A DNA stretch of 64,000 nucleotides, from contig NZ_JBMDWJ010000150.1 of assembly GCF_048595215.1 (NCBI RefSeq), positions 5,270 through 69,269 of the forward strand, written 5' to 3'. The notes under the pieces are model-generated. The model did no database searches, was not told the DNA's origin, and saw only the letters and a program-made list of their open reading frames with translations. Positions 55,909 to 64,000 of this stretch are shown here, one piece after another. Source of the stretch: Siphonobacter sp048595215 (GTDB taxonomy: Bacteria; Bacteroidota; Bacteroidia; Cytophagales; Spirosomataceae). Made by a program: the position numbers and the translations under genes. Every line of letters starts with the position of its first letter. The stretch's first letter is position 1.

Positions 55909-56451
55909 GTGGAATTACTCGAAGCCTTACGCCAGCAAAATCCTTTCGCCCAGAAACGGGTCTACGAACAATTCGTAGGGCGAATGTTTCGCGTATGCCG
56001 CCGCTATGTACGCAACGACGAAGAAGCCCGCGACTTGCTGATGACTGGTTTTGTCAAGTTTTTTCAGCGGGTCCAAACCATTGAATGGCGGGAGGAGCAG
56101 GCTCTGGAGCCATATCTACGGAAGCTCATGGTTAACGAATGTTTACAGCACTTACGGCGGCAGAAGATTTCCTACGTAGCCGTCGATGAGCTTGCCGAAC
56201 ATCAGCAGCCTTTCCAGCCCCCAGATGACCACTGGAGTAGCGAAGAAGTGTATCGCCTGATTTTGGAATTACCCGATGGGTATCGCACCGTTTTCAATCT
56301 TTACGCCATCGAAGGGTATACCCACCGGGAAATCGCCGATCAGCTTCAAATCAGTGAAAATACGTCTAAAAGCCAGCTTCATAAAGCCCGGCAATTATTA
56401 CAGGAAAAACTTAGAAAACGCGGATACGATTATGGAAAATCCCATGGATGA
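55909..56451 (+). CDS. ECF RNA polymerase sigma factor
   Basis: The 180-residue sigma factor has region 2 (QKRVYEQFVGRMFRVCRRYV, EARDLLMTGFVKFFQRVQTI) and region 4 (LPDGYRTVFNLYAIEGYTHR, IADQLQISENTSKSQLHKAR). The GTG start is preferred: the 33-codon upstream extension (GTG at 55810) has no region 2 homology and overlaps promoter space. It is followed, with a 20-base overlap, by a probable anti-sigma gene, then an outer-membrane protein gene, forming a three-gene unit. Confidence 0.9.
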   Translation: MELLEALRQQNPFAQKRVYEQFVGRMFRVCRRYVRNDEEARDLLMTGFVKFFQRVQTIEWREEQALEPYLRKLMVNECLQHLRRQKISYVAVDELAEHQQPFQPPDDHWSSEEVYRLILELPDGYRTVFNLYAIEGYTHREIADQLQISENTSKSQLHKARQLLQEKLRKRGYDYGKSHG

Positions 56452-57058
56452 CTGGTTTCGAAATCAGTTGGAGGATGTACCGGAAACGGTGCCCTTTTCG
56501 ACGGAATCACTCTGGAAAGACATTCAGACCGCACAAAAAACCAAACCCCGCCCCTATTACCATTGGGTTGCGGCCGCGTGTGTAGCCGTGTTGTTGCTGG
56601 GAGGCCTCGGTTGGTTTTTGACTCAACCCGATCCCGTTGTGTCTGCCCCTGAGCTGACCCAGCGTTCGACTCCTCGTACCACCGCACCCGCCAAGCTTGC
56701 GATGCCGATTAGCAAACGAGTCCTTTCGATGCCAACTACACCAACGTCTAATCGTTTGGCAAGGCTTGCGAAGAAACCGGCCCCGCCGGTGCCTGTACCC
56801 CGTGATTCAGCCGTGGATGTTCTCAGCGTTACACCAATGGAAATCATTGCGGTAGAAACTCCGGTCCTTCCGCTGCCTTCATCCGTGGCCACTCGCCCCA
56901 TCAAACGGTTCCGGGTCTTGCATGCCAATGATGTACAGGCTCAGCAGGACGCTCAACCTAAACTCTATCGCTCCGAAGGCTTTGTCCGGTTGGGACCCCC
57001 AGCGGCCGATTCGGCTCCGGTGCATACTCCTCATCTTTCTACGCATTCTCAACCCTAA
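56432..57058 (+). CDS. Probable anti-sigma factor, single-pass membrane protein
   Basis: The 208-residue protein starts inside the sigma gene (20-base overlap). Residues 1-40 are acidic and helical (MDDWFRNQLEDVPETVPFST), a common cytoplasmic sigma-binding part. A membrane helix lies at about 45-63. The remaining 140 residues are Pro/Ala/Val/Thr rich and low-complexity, and presumably periplasmic. There is no known domain, so the call rests on gene order and layout. Confidence 0.7.
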   Translation: MENPMDDWFRNQLEDVPETVPFSTESLWKDIQTAQKTKPRPYYHWVAAACVAVLLLGGLGWFLTQPDPVVSAPELTQRSTPRTTAPAKLAMPISKRVLSMPTTPTSNRLARLAKKPAPPVPVPRDSAVDVLSVTPMEIIAVETPVLPLPSSVATRPIKRFRVLHANDVQAQQDAQPKLYRSEGFVRLGPPAADSAPVHTPHLSTHSQP

Positions 57059-57071
57059 ATTTCTCTTTCGT

Positions 57072-58136
57072 ATGTTACGTACCTGTTTGTTGAGCTTACT
57101 TCTCCTAAGTAAGCTGGGATCGCTATGGGCTCAGTCCATTGATCAGACGTATAAAAGTCACATTACACTGCGACTAACCAACGGTCAGTCGGTACAGTTG
57201 GAATTTAATCAGTTTTCGGACCTGCTGGCACACCGAAACCTGGATTCCGTCCTGCATCTTTTTGTAACGGATTACCAGAAAGTGCGGGATACTTCCGAGG
57301 CATTGACGGCTCATACAATCCGTTTCCGCTTCGACGAAAATCGGCGACAACTCGATGTACGCTCCTACCCGCAAACGCAGCAGGCCTACCATTTCTCCGG
57401 TACGGAGGAACCCGCCCTGCTCAAAACCCAAAGCGATACGCTTGAGCTACCCGCCTGGCAAGCTCCTGCTGCCGTAGGTTGGGGCTCGGGTTCGCCGCAA
57501 TTCTGGGTGAGATTTATACTTAACGACCTTTCGTTTATTGAAACGCAATTGAAAAAAGGTGGTTTCAATCCCTTCCTGGAAGAAGCCATTCAATCGGTGT
57601 ATCAGTACAAAAATCATCATCTGACCTCGTCTAAGGTCACGTTCGATTTGGTACAGGAGGGTAAGAAAGCGACGTTCAGTCAACTGAATTTCGTTCGGGC
57701 GGCCTTTATCTCTTTTCAGCCCCGGGCTGAAGTGGGCGTCATTCGGCATCGACTCGTACCCGCACTGGCGGCGGATGTCATGTGGGTACCCGACTCGTAC
57801 CGCGGTATGGGCTTCTCGGTGGGCTTGCAATCGCACTTCTTTTTTCGAGGTACGCCCGAAACGGGCTTTCATACCGATCGGAATGATTTCCTGAATCTGG
57901 GCGTCCACTTCTACAGCCGCCGTCCCAACGGTCAGAAAGCGGAATTCAGTAAACTCCTGACGCACCTGAGTGTGGGCGTTCCCATCCGGCGAGTGGGTGG
58001 GTATTTCCCAAAAAATACGGTTCGACTGAGCGGGACAGTTTTTAGTCGCGGATTCATTAAACTTGAACCCGAACTGTATATGACGGGCTTTTTCAGGAAC
58101 GTCTATCCGGGGGTACGTCTTCGACTCGGTTTGTAG
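57072..58136 (+). CDS. Exported protein, probable outer-membrane barrel, unknown function
   Basis: The 354-residue protein has a signal peptide (about 1-21) and beta-rich sequence throughout, ending in strands such as RLSGTVFSRGFIKLEPELYM and VYPGVRLRLGL, typical of barrels. It is the third gene of the sigma/anti-sigma unit, so it may be a target or a partner in sensing. No family recognised. The ATG start is chosen; a longer frame upstream overlaps the anti-sigma gene and has no signal peptide. Confidence 0.65.
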   Translation: MLRTCLLSLLLLSKLGSLWAQSIDQTYKSHITLRLTNGQSVQLEFNQFSDLLAHRNLDSVLHLFVTDYQKVRDTSEALTAHTIRFRFDENRRQLDVRSYPQTQQAYHFSGTEEPALLKTQSDTLELPAWQAPAAVGWGSGSPQFWVRFILNDLSFIETQLKKGGFNPFLEEAIQSVYQYKNHHLTSSKVTFDLVQEGKKATFSQLNFVRAAFISFQPRAEVGVIRHRLVPALAADVMWVPDSYRGMGFSVGLQSHFFFRGTPETGFHTDRNDFLNLGVHFYSRRPNGQKAEFSKLLTHLSVGVPIRRVGGYFPKNTVRLSGTVFSRGFIKLEPELYMTGFFRNVYPGVRLRLGL

Positions 58137-58353
58137 ATTTTCCCAGGATTTAGCGACGAAGGGTCTTAAATTTCCGTATATACAGCTAGACAGACGCCTA
58201 GCGGCTAAAACAATCGGGCTAATTGCTTGTTTATAAGATAATTACGCATCGCCCCCGATTGAAGCGTCGCTCCGGACTCTTCCAGCCCTACGAGCAGGCT
58301 GGCTTGAAAGTTTTCAGCAGATCCAAAAGAATTCCATTTCTTGGTTCCAACTA

Positions 58354-58387
58354 TTTGGCTTTAAGCTGTGTCTGTAGTGTAATTTTG
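58354..58387 (+). promoter_or_regulatory. Bacteroidota-type promoter of the GT4 gene at 58433
   Basis: TTTG at 58354-58357 and TAATTTTG at 58380-58387 are 22 bases apart, matching TTTG-N(19-23)-TAnnTTTG. The expected transcript start is near 58394, leaving a short leader to the ATG at 58433. Confidence 0.65.
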
Positions 58388-58432
58388 CCTGTACCACCGC
58401 TAAATGAACCAGAACCTTATCGCTGATTTATA

Positions 58433-59509
58433 ATGAGCCAACCCTTCAAAAAAGCAGATATCATCTTCGACTGTGAACGAATGAAGCATGCTCACACGGG
58501 GCTTTATCACTTCTGTTTGCAACTGGGTAACGCGTTGCTCTTAAATCGAAAAAATACGCAGCACCGGTTGGGCTTTTACCTGCCTTCTTCGGAAATCGAT
58601 TTATTTGGCGATCGTCCGTACAACAAACGGCAAAATTCGCTGCATAAATATGCCATGCCCTTTGCCAATCAGTACAAAGTCTGGCATGGTACTTACCAGG
58701 ATTCTAATTATTTCCCCTTACGGAGTTCGGCCAAGAAAGTACTGACGATTCACGATCTGAACTTTTTACACGAGAATAAACCCCCGGAGAAAGTTAAGAA
58801 GTACACGCAGAAATTACAGGATAAAATTGATCGGGCCGATCGCATTGTTACCATCTCTAATTACGTAAAAAATGAGATTGAGTCTACGATGCACATGGGT
58901 GGAAAGGAAGTACAGGTCGTTTACAATGGCTGTAACATCAACGAACACATCAACCCGATTAAGCCCCAGTTCTCAACGGATAATCCGTTTTTGTTCAGTA
59001 TCGGTACGGTAGCTCCTAAGAAGAATTTTCACGTCCTGCCCGCCATGCTGCTTCAGAACGATCTGGATCTGATCATTGCCGGTACGACTACGCATAAAGA
59101 GTATTATCAGAAAGTACTCAACGAATCCAAACGGCTGGGCGTACAGAACCGCGTTCACCTGACGGGACCGATTACTGAAGCCGAAAAATACTGGTTACTG
59201 AAAAACTGTGACCTGTTCTGCTTCCCCTCGCTGGCGGAAGGTTTTGGATTACCCGTTATTGAAGCCATGCACTTTGGCAAGAACGTAGTTCTCTCCGATG
59301 CTACTTCCCTACCCGAAATTGGTGGACCTTACGCCCATTATTTCAACGGCTTTGATCCCGACCAAGTGAGTGATCTGACCACTCAGATTCTCGAACAGAT
59401 TGATACCAAGTCCGAAAGTGAACTCATCAAGGAATGGTCGCAGCAGTTTAATTGGCGAAATACGGCCAACCAATACTGGCAGATATACGAAGAACTACTC
59501 AATGAATAA
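58433..59509 (+). CDS. GT4-family glycosyltransferase
   Basis: The 358-residue cytosolic GT-B enzyme has TIHDLNFLHENK and RIVTISNYVKNEIE in the N-domain. The C-domain has SIGTVAPKKNFHVLPAMLLQ, RVHLTGPITEAEKYWLLKNC and SLAEGFGLPVIEAMHFGKNV, with the donor-site E-x7-E. It is a clear paralogue of the protein at 28615: same opening motif, motif order and length. It has a good promoter and its own terminator, and so is a single-gene unit. Confidence 0.93.
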   Translation: MSQPFKKADIIFDCERMKHAHTGLYHFCLQLGNALLLNRKNTQHRLGFYLPSSEIDLFGDRPYNKRQNSLHKYAMPFANQYKVWHGTYQDSNYFPLRSSAKKVLTIHDLNFLHENKPPEKVKKYTQKLQDKIDRADRIVTISNYVKNEIESTMHMGGKEVQVVYNGCNINEHINPIKPQFSTDNPFLFSIGTVAPKKNFHVLPAMLLQNDLDLIIAGTTTHKEYYQKVLNESKRLGVQNRVHLTGPITEAEKYWLLKNCDLFCFPSLAEGFGLPVIEAMHFGKNVVLSDATSLPEIGGPYAHYFNGFDPDQVSDLTTQILEQIDTKSESELIKEWSQQFNWRNTANQYWQIYEELLNE

Positions 59510-59516
59510 ACGATAC

Positions 59517-59550
59517 AAAAAAAGGCCACCCGATCGGGCGGTCTTTTTTT
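59517..59550 (+). terminator. Terminator after the GT4 gene
   Basis: GGCC(A)CCC pairs with GGG(C)GGTC around GATC, followed by seven T. Confidence 0.85.
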
Positions 59551-59579
59551 GTACTTAACCTGTACGTAAAGAGCGGTCG

Positions 59580-59954
59580 TTATCTTGCTTTTACTTCCGT
59601 TATTTCAAGATATCCCAAAGGACAACCCTGAAAGGGACAAGGCCCGTCATAACATTTAACCTTTCCACTAACTAAAAGGTTAAAGTCGTCTATGTAAACA
59701 ACGCCATCCTCTCGTGTTGCATTTTTAACACCCTTAAAAGGCATGAGTTTGGTTGAATCACATACGGTATACGTACTTAATCCAGAACCTGCCTTGTACA
59801 AAAAACCCCTAGTGCCTTTTTCGTGAAAACTCATAGGTACATCTTTGAGCGTTTCAATGGTTGCACCGTCGCAGGAGCATTTGTCCTTGCGATCACAAGA
59901 AAGGAAAATACTTCCAATCATTAAAAGTCCAAAAGTGAGTGCTTTTCTCATCAT
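59580..59954 (-). CDS. Small cysteine-rich lipoprotein, unknown function
   Basis: The 124-residue lipoprotein has the lipobox IFLSC (Cys20), then a Cys-rich mature protein (CSC, CD, CYDGPC, QGC). Some Cys pairs probably form disulfides. No domain is recognised. Its promoter must lie in the AT-rich gap to its right. Confidence 0.7.
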   Translation of the reverse strand: MMRKALTFGLLMIGSIFLSCDRKDKCSCDGATIETLKDVPMSFHEKGTRGFLYKAGSGLSTYTVCDSTKLMPFKGVKNATREDGVVYIDDFNLLVSGKVKCYDGPCPFQGCPLGYLEITEVKAR

Positions 59955-60154
59955 ACTTTAGTAGTACTTATTGGCTCTTTGGTAATTCATTCGTTAGAAT
60001 ATTCTCGCTTACAAACTTATCGTACTAGTTTGATTTAGCAATTGAATTCTAACAAAGTCACTAGCTACATTAGGATACATCTTCACTTAATTTCCCGTTA
60101 CGTTCTGATCTTATTCGGCTACGATCCTGCAAAACTATGCTTCGTCTTCTTTGC

Positions 60155-60193
60155 TATAAAAATACCCCCAAGTAGTATCTAACTTCTTGGGGG
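60155..60193 (-). terminator. Terminator of the second dehydrogenase-cytochrome cassette
   Basis: CCCCCAAG (60165-60172) pairs with CTTGGGGG (60186-60193). On the minus strand it is followed by TATTTTTAT. It lies about 37 bases past the stop of the gene at 60230. Confidence 0.75.
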
Positions 60194-60229
60194 CACTTCA
60201 CCTTAGGTTATTCTTTGTACTATTCCTAC

Positions 60230-62179
60230 TTAAGGATTCGCTTTGGCCGGAGCATTTTTCAGCGAATTAATCCAGGCTGCGATTTTCAAGGCATCGCCTT
60301 TCGGTACCTGCGGCATAGGGGGCATTTCCGTCGCGTAACCCGGCCAGTTTTGCGGCTTGGGATTATAGATCAGATCCACAATTTTCTCGTTGGAGTAATT
60401 GCGTTTGGCCACGTCCCGGTACGCCGGTCCTACCTGACGCTTGTCGGCATTGTGGCAGGCCAGACAGGTATATTTCGAAAGCAGCGGCTTCACTTCTTCG
60501 TACGAAGGCACTTTCGCAACGGCAGTTTTGCCGTTTTTCGCTACGGTTTCTTTCGTTATTGTCGGTTTCTTCACCGTACTCGCTACCGCCGAAGTTTTCG
60601 TACTGGCTTCCGAAAGGCTCAGTTTTTCACCCGCCGGAATGTTATTGAGCGTGTAGTAGGCATTGGGGTGTACCAGACTAAACTTGGTACTTTTTTCGCG
60701 AATGCCATCGAGCGTCAACTGGTGGATGTAGTACTGACGCAGGTTGTCCACGATGATCCGGGCCTTAAGGCCGTCGCTGGATACTTTCACGCCTTTCACC
60801 GCATTTTCCACTTCATTGATCGTGGGGCTACCATAGGTGGAGTGGTACTTATAGATAAAGCTCTTCACCTTGTAGCTGGCCAGATCTTCAGCACTGGCCG
60901 CATCGATCGGCTGCGTAAACTCGACCTCAAAGCCATCCGGCATGGCCCGTACCGCCTTCATTTCGAAGGGCGTTTTACCGGTCCATACGAGTCGTTGCAA
61001 GCCTTCGTTGGCCTCCCCAGCGGAACCCCAGCCCCGATTGGTTTCACCCACGAACAGCGAATGATCTTTACCAAAAGCCATCCGCAGTACACCCGACTGG
61101 AAGCCGGAACGGAAGTCGAAAGCCGCCCCCTGGTATTCACCATTTACTTGTTCCATGAACACCCGCATGATTTTCGACTGTCCCTGATCCCCGATCAGCA
61201 TTTGTCCGGCAAACGGACCGAACGCTCCCTGCGTATCATCAGCGATGATCTCCGAGTTCGAAATACCCAGTACGCCGTGGGGTAACCATACGGCAGGCAA
61301 CTGAATTTCGGGGAACTTCTTTTTGGCTTCAAACAACAACAGCGGATTCTTCTCCGAGGCATCGTTTTCGGGTTTGATGGCCCGGCCATTGTTATCGCGG
61401 CGACGGCGTTCGTCGTACGTCTTGTAGAATTCTTCCTGCGAAAGTTTCACGGGTGAGTTCGGCAGCGACGTCCAGCGTAAACCTGCCGGGTGCCCTACGA
61501 ACGCTCCTTTCTTCACGTGCCATACGCCCCCTGAACCCATCCAGTCACCCTGATTGTCGGTATAAAACAGATCGCCGTTGATCATACCCAATCCGCACGG
61601 CGAACGCATCCCGGTTGCCCAGGGCTCCATTTTTCCGTCGGGAGAAATTTTCATGATCCAGCCACGGTAGGGTACCTTACTCTCCCCCCGCCACCATTCT
61701 TCGTCGCCGAAAGCCACGTTGGCACTCACGAAGAAGCTGCCATCGGGAGCCACTTTCGGCCCGAAGCTGTACTCGTGGTAGTGGCCAGAAATCGGCCAGG
61801 CGTATACCGTCTGGTACTTGTCGGCTTTTCCGTCCCCGTTGGTATCGGTCAGTCGGGTCAATTCACCGCGTTGAGCACAGTAGAACGAACCATCCTTGTA
61901 CACCAAACCCAGAATTTCGTGCAGACCGCTGGCAAACTTGCGAAAAAAAGGTCGCGGGCTGCTGGGGTTTTCAATCACCCATACATCTCCCCGACGCGTG
62001 GACACGGCCACATCGCCGTTGGGCATACTGGTGACGCCACCGATTTCGAGCACAATGCCTTCAGGCGTACTTACTTTGACAATTTTGTAGAGATCGCTTT
62101 CGGCCGGAGAACTGTCCTGAGCCAGGGCCGCCGTAGTCAGGCCCAGTCCGAGAAGCGTCGTATGAAGAATCCGTTTCAT
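60230..62179 (-). CDS. Beta-propeller dehydrogenase-like protein fused to cytochrome c (copy 2)
   Basis: The 649-residue paralogue of the protein at 38935 has the same order: signal peptide (about 1-20), propeller (about 30-430; GGVTSMPNGDVAVSTRRGDV, YHEYSFGPKVAPDGSFFVSA, VGHPAGLRW, RMAFGKDHSLFVGETNRGWG), linker, and cytochrome c with CLACH (572-576) and TEMPPMPQ. The linker is shorter, and long blocks are identical or nearly so in the last 70 residues. It follows the DUF1080 gene by 52 bases. A recent duplication or transfer of a two-gene cassette is likely. Confidence 0.88.
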   Translation of the reverse strand: MKRILHTTLLGLGLTTAALAQDSSPAESDLYKIVKVSTPEGIVLEIGGVTSMPNGDVAVSTRRGDVWVIENPSSPRPFFRKFASGLHEILGLVYKDGSFYCAQRGELTRLTDTNGDGKADKYQTVYAWPISGHYHEYSFGPKVAPDGSFFVSANVAFGDEEWWRGESKVPYRGWIMKISPDGKMEPWATGMRSPCGLGMINGDLFYTDNQGDWMGSGGVWHVKKGAFVGHPAGLRWTSLPNSPVKLSQEEFYKTYDERRRRDNNGRAIKPENDASEKNPLLLFEAKKKFPEIQLPAVWLPHGVLGISNSEIIADDTQGAFGPFAGQMLIGDQGQSKIMRVFMEQVNGEYQGAAFDFRSGFQSGVLRMAFGKDHSLFVGETNRGWGSAGEANEGLQRLVWTGKTPFEMKAVRAMPDGFEVEFTQPIDAASAEDLASYKVKSFIYKYHSTYGSPTINEVENAVKGVKVSSDGLKARIIVDNLRQYYIHQLTLDGIREKSTKFSLVHPNAYYTLNNIPAGEKLSLSEASTKTSAVASTVKKPTITKETVAKNGKTAVAKVPSYEEVKPLLSKYTCLACHNADKRQVGPAYRDVAKRNYSNEKIVDLIYNPKPQNWPGYATEMPPMPQVPKGDALKIAAWINSLKNAPAKANP

Positions 62180-62231
62180 GCGTATATGCTTGTAAAGTAG
62201 CTGCTTCGCTTAAAGTCAGCTACGGATCTTA

Positions 62232-64000
62232 TTAAAACAGAATTTCGTATTTGATCGCGTTGGTACTTACGGGCATCAGCAGCTCCTGACGATTGCCGGA
62301 TTTGCGTAAGGTTGCACCCGTCACGCGGACGTAATACGACTTGCCGTCGATGGCATACAAACCGGGCTGTACCTCTACGATGTCGCTACCCGCGGCTACG
62401 AGGTGGTACAGATTGGCCGTCGGATTTTTCACCGTGATTTCGCGGACGAGGTATTTATTACCTTCGACCGGACGGATTTTATCCGAGACTTCGCTACCAA
62501 AATAGGTATAGTTGAAAGTCGGCAGGCCCGCTTCATCCACGTCATAACCCAAGGGCTTGTACGTGCCGCCTTCTTCGGGAAGATTCTCCGTCCAGGCTTT
62601 GGAAGAAGAACTTAACACGGCGAAATCAGGGAAATCATTGAAAGAAGCCAGTACGCCACGGGGCCGCGAGGAACCATCCCCCCGGTCGTGCCACATGGGC
62701 GTAGCATCGAGGAAATCGCCTTTCCAGGCCTGTACCAAAGCTCCGTTGTCGAGATCAAACGTATAATGCAGACCATCCGCAGAACCTACCTGTACGGCGT
62801 GTACAATCCGCTTGCGTTTGCCATCGGGGTAAATGTCCATGAAGCTACGGGTAATCGTGTTTTCACGAGCATCAATCAAAATGGGGTCCGTCGATGGATT
62901 GGTCAGCAGGGAAGCGACAGCCGTCAGGCTCGTATGCCGCACGCCGGGGCCTTCCACTTCGAGGGCTAAACCGGGGCGTACCCATTCGTCGCGTTTTACG
63001 TAGGCAATTTCTACGTTCGCCGTACCAGCGGGCAGTTTAATCGTACCCGCATTGTACTGACCGGGTTGCAGAAATCCTTCTTTCACAACGACCTGATTGT
63101 TGACTTTCAAACGAGCCGTACCACCCGCGGAAAGGAAGAATTTGTATTCACCCGCCGTAGGAACCGTAAGCTTACCCGTGTAGAGCAGGCCAAAGTTGTT
63201 CGTCTGATTGGTGACGTCCCAGTTTACTTCCGAAGGCGTACCCGTACTGGTTGATTTTAGCTTGGTGAAATCCGGAATCTGGGCGAAAGAATCGTTGTTG
63301 GAAGGCTCGTAAGCTTTGAACTGCGTACCCGTCAATTGCAGTTTTTCGTCGCCGTAGCTGCGATACCGAAGGTTACGGAACGCAATTGCCCCGTGATCCC
63401 CCTGAATCATGATGGGTCCTTTGGCGGCTTCTTCTTCCGAGATCGGGCCACCCGTCGGTCCGGAAAGTTCTACGTTTTCCTGAATGGTGATGCCGTTCAG
63501 CGAAATTTTCAACACCTTGGCGTTGGCAATTTTCTTACCGGAAGCGTCAAAACGAGGGGCCTGGAATGAGATTTCCATGTGTTGCCACAGCCCAGGAGCC
63601 TTACCCGCATTGATCCGGGGAGCGTGTCCTTCGTACATGCGACCCGAAGGCAATTCCCGGCGTTTGTAAATTCCGCCCACGTCGCTGTCTGCGGGAGCTT
63701 TCACGCCCCAGCTGTCGAGCAACTGAATTTCGTAGCGTCCCTGCAGGTAGAATCCGGAGTTCGAATGCGAAGCCATCATGAAGTCAAACTCCAGATCAGC
63801 ATCGCCGTGTTCGAAGGTAGTCAGCAGGTTGGCCCGGTTGTTGGCATCGGGCTGGTTGACCAGCACGCCCGAACCGGCTTTGGTGGTAAGTACTTCTTTT
63901 TGCTGCAAATCGGCCGCTACCTCACCGACAATTTTCCAATTGCCCGCTTTCGTAGGACGAAACGCACTCATATCGGTCAGTGAAAGGGTCTGGGGAACCG
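62232..64000 (-). CDS. DUF1080/3-keto-disaccharide hydrolase-family protein (copy 2), 5' end outside window
   Basis: The reading frame is open to the window edge; the Met at 63971 is internal, since the preceding codons (PQTLSLTD) match the paralogue's KLTDLSAF region. About 589 residues are visible. They show GVLVNQPDANNRANLLTTFE, SNSGFYLQGRYEIQLLDSWG, GLWQHMEISFQAPRFDASGK and QGDHGAIAFRNLRY (PF06439), then the PA14-like middle (GEYKFFLSAGGTARLKVNNQ) and C-terminus. The signal peptide and start lie beyond the window, as does any further operon gene. Confidence 0.88.
   Translation of the reverse strand, partial: VPQTLSLTDMSAFRPTKAGNWKIVGEVAADLQQKEVLTTKAGSGVLVNQPDANNRANLLTTFEHGDADLEFDFMMASHSNSGFYLQGRYEIQLLDSWGVKAPADSDVGGIYKRRELPSGRMYEGHAPRINAGKAPGLWQHMEISFQAPRFDASGKKIANAKVLKISLNGITIQENVELSGPTGGPISEEEAAKGPIMIQGDHGAIAFRNLRYRSYGDEKLQLTGTQFKAYEPSNNDSFAQIPDFTKLKSTSTGTPSEVNWDVTNQTNNFGLLYTGKLTVPTAGEYKFFLSAGGTARLKVNNQVVVKEGFLQPGQYNAGTIKLPAGTANVEIAYVKRDEWVRPGLALEVEGPGVRHTSLTAVASLLTNPSTDPILIDARENTITRSFMDIYPDGKRKRIVHAVQVGSADGLHYTFDLDNGALVQAWKGDFLDATPMWHDRGDGSSRPRGVLASFNDFPDFAVLSSSSKAWTENLPEEGGTYKPLGYDVDEAGLPTFNYTYFGSEVSDKIRPVEGNKYLVREITVKNPTANLYHLVAAGSDIVEVQPGLYAIDGKSYYVRVTGATLRKSGNRQELLMPVSTNAIKYEILF

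Noticed and set aside
58223..58426. 67-codon frame just before the GT4 gene
   Set aside because: It overlaps the well-matched promoter of the GT4 gene (58354-58387) and has no domain character.
60215..61285. 356-codon open frame on the plus strand
   Set aside because: It lies entirely antisense to the dehydrogenase-cytochrome gene; composition (Arg/Phe-rich, no domain) is that of a shadow frame, and a similar shadow occurs at 39430-39768 over the other copy.
1..64000. Mobile elements, prophage, CRISPR, rRNA and tRNA genes
   Set aside because: I looked for transposases, integrases, spaced short repeats and tRNA-like T-loops (GTTCGAATC type) in the intergenic regions and found none convincing; a tRNA scan would be needed to be sure.

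Overview
The window reads as chromosomal DNA of a Bacteroidota bacterium, most likely order Cytophagales (Spirosoma/Siphonobacter-like; the order is inference). Reasons: two SusC/SusD outer-membrane pairs, a FecI-type sigma factor with FecR and an STN-bearing SusC, LytS/LytTR two-component genes, many lipoproteins, PorT-type barrels, GTG/TTG starts with little Shine-Dalgarno signal, and promoters of the Bacteroidota TTTG...TAnnTTTG form. I see no rRNA, tRNA, CRISPR array, insertion sequence or prophage. Almost all sequence is accounted for by ordinary genes.

Layout. 1-2.2 kb: 3' end of a TonB-dependent siderophore-type receptor, a small zinc-ribbon membrane protein and a class A beta-lactamase-like protein lacking Glu166. 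2.5-7.1 kb: SusC/SusD pair 1. 7.2-12.6 kb: a MuiA-like protein with an embedded SusC-type segment, a YadA-head/S74-chaperone surface protein, and an ECF sigma/anti-sigma pair whose anti-sigma factor ends in a TonB-like domain. 12.6-22.2 kb: housekeeping and envelope genes (proC, S23-type four-helix bundle, TlpA-like thioredoxin, gatB, smpB, UGT-like glycosyltransferase, OmpH/Skp, penicillin acylase). 22.3-25.4 kb: a three-gene operon of one LytTR regulator and two LytS-type kinases. 26-38.8 kb: dihaem cytochrome, lipoproteins, GT4 glycosyltransferase, MsbA-like exporter, GDPD, GH3-like enzyme, two envelope proteins, a ferredoxin, an orphan LytS-type kinase and a MOSC protein.

38.9-49.8 kb, all on the minus strand, is the most coherent block: ECF sigma, FecR, STN-SusC, SusD, a DUF1080 (3-keto-disaccharide hydrolase family) protein and a beta-propeller dehydrogenase-like protein fused to cytochrome c. 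The last two genes recur as a second cassette at 60.2-64.0 kb, whose DUF1080 gene runs off the window. I infer a glycan system in which import is controlled by surface signalling and a periplasmic oxidation step is coupled to a lyase/hydrolase; the chemistry is not shown by the sequence alone. 50-60 kb between the cassettes holds a YdaT-like protein, another dihaem cytochrome, a TPR protein, a CDF-like transporter, a GNAT, a VWA-like lipoprotein, a DUF1304 protein, an ECF sigma/anti-sigma/outer-membrane trio and a second GT4 enzyme.

The main regulatory observation is a set of 9-12-9 direct repeats (consensus ACAGTTCAT/G) of AgrA/LytTR geometry. Two lie upstream of the LytS/LytTR operon and one upstream of the UGT-like gene at 17.2-18.5 kb, where a good TAnnTTTG box follows it. 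This suggests autoregulation and a local regulon.
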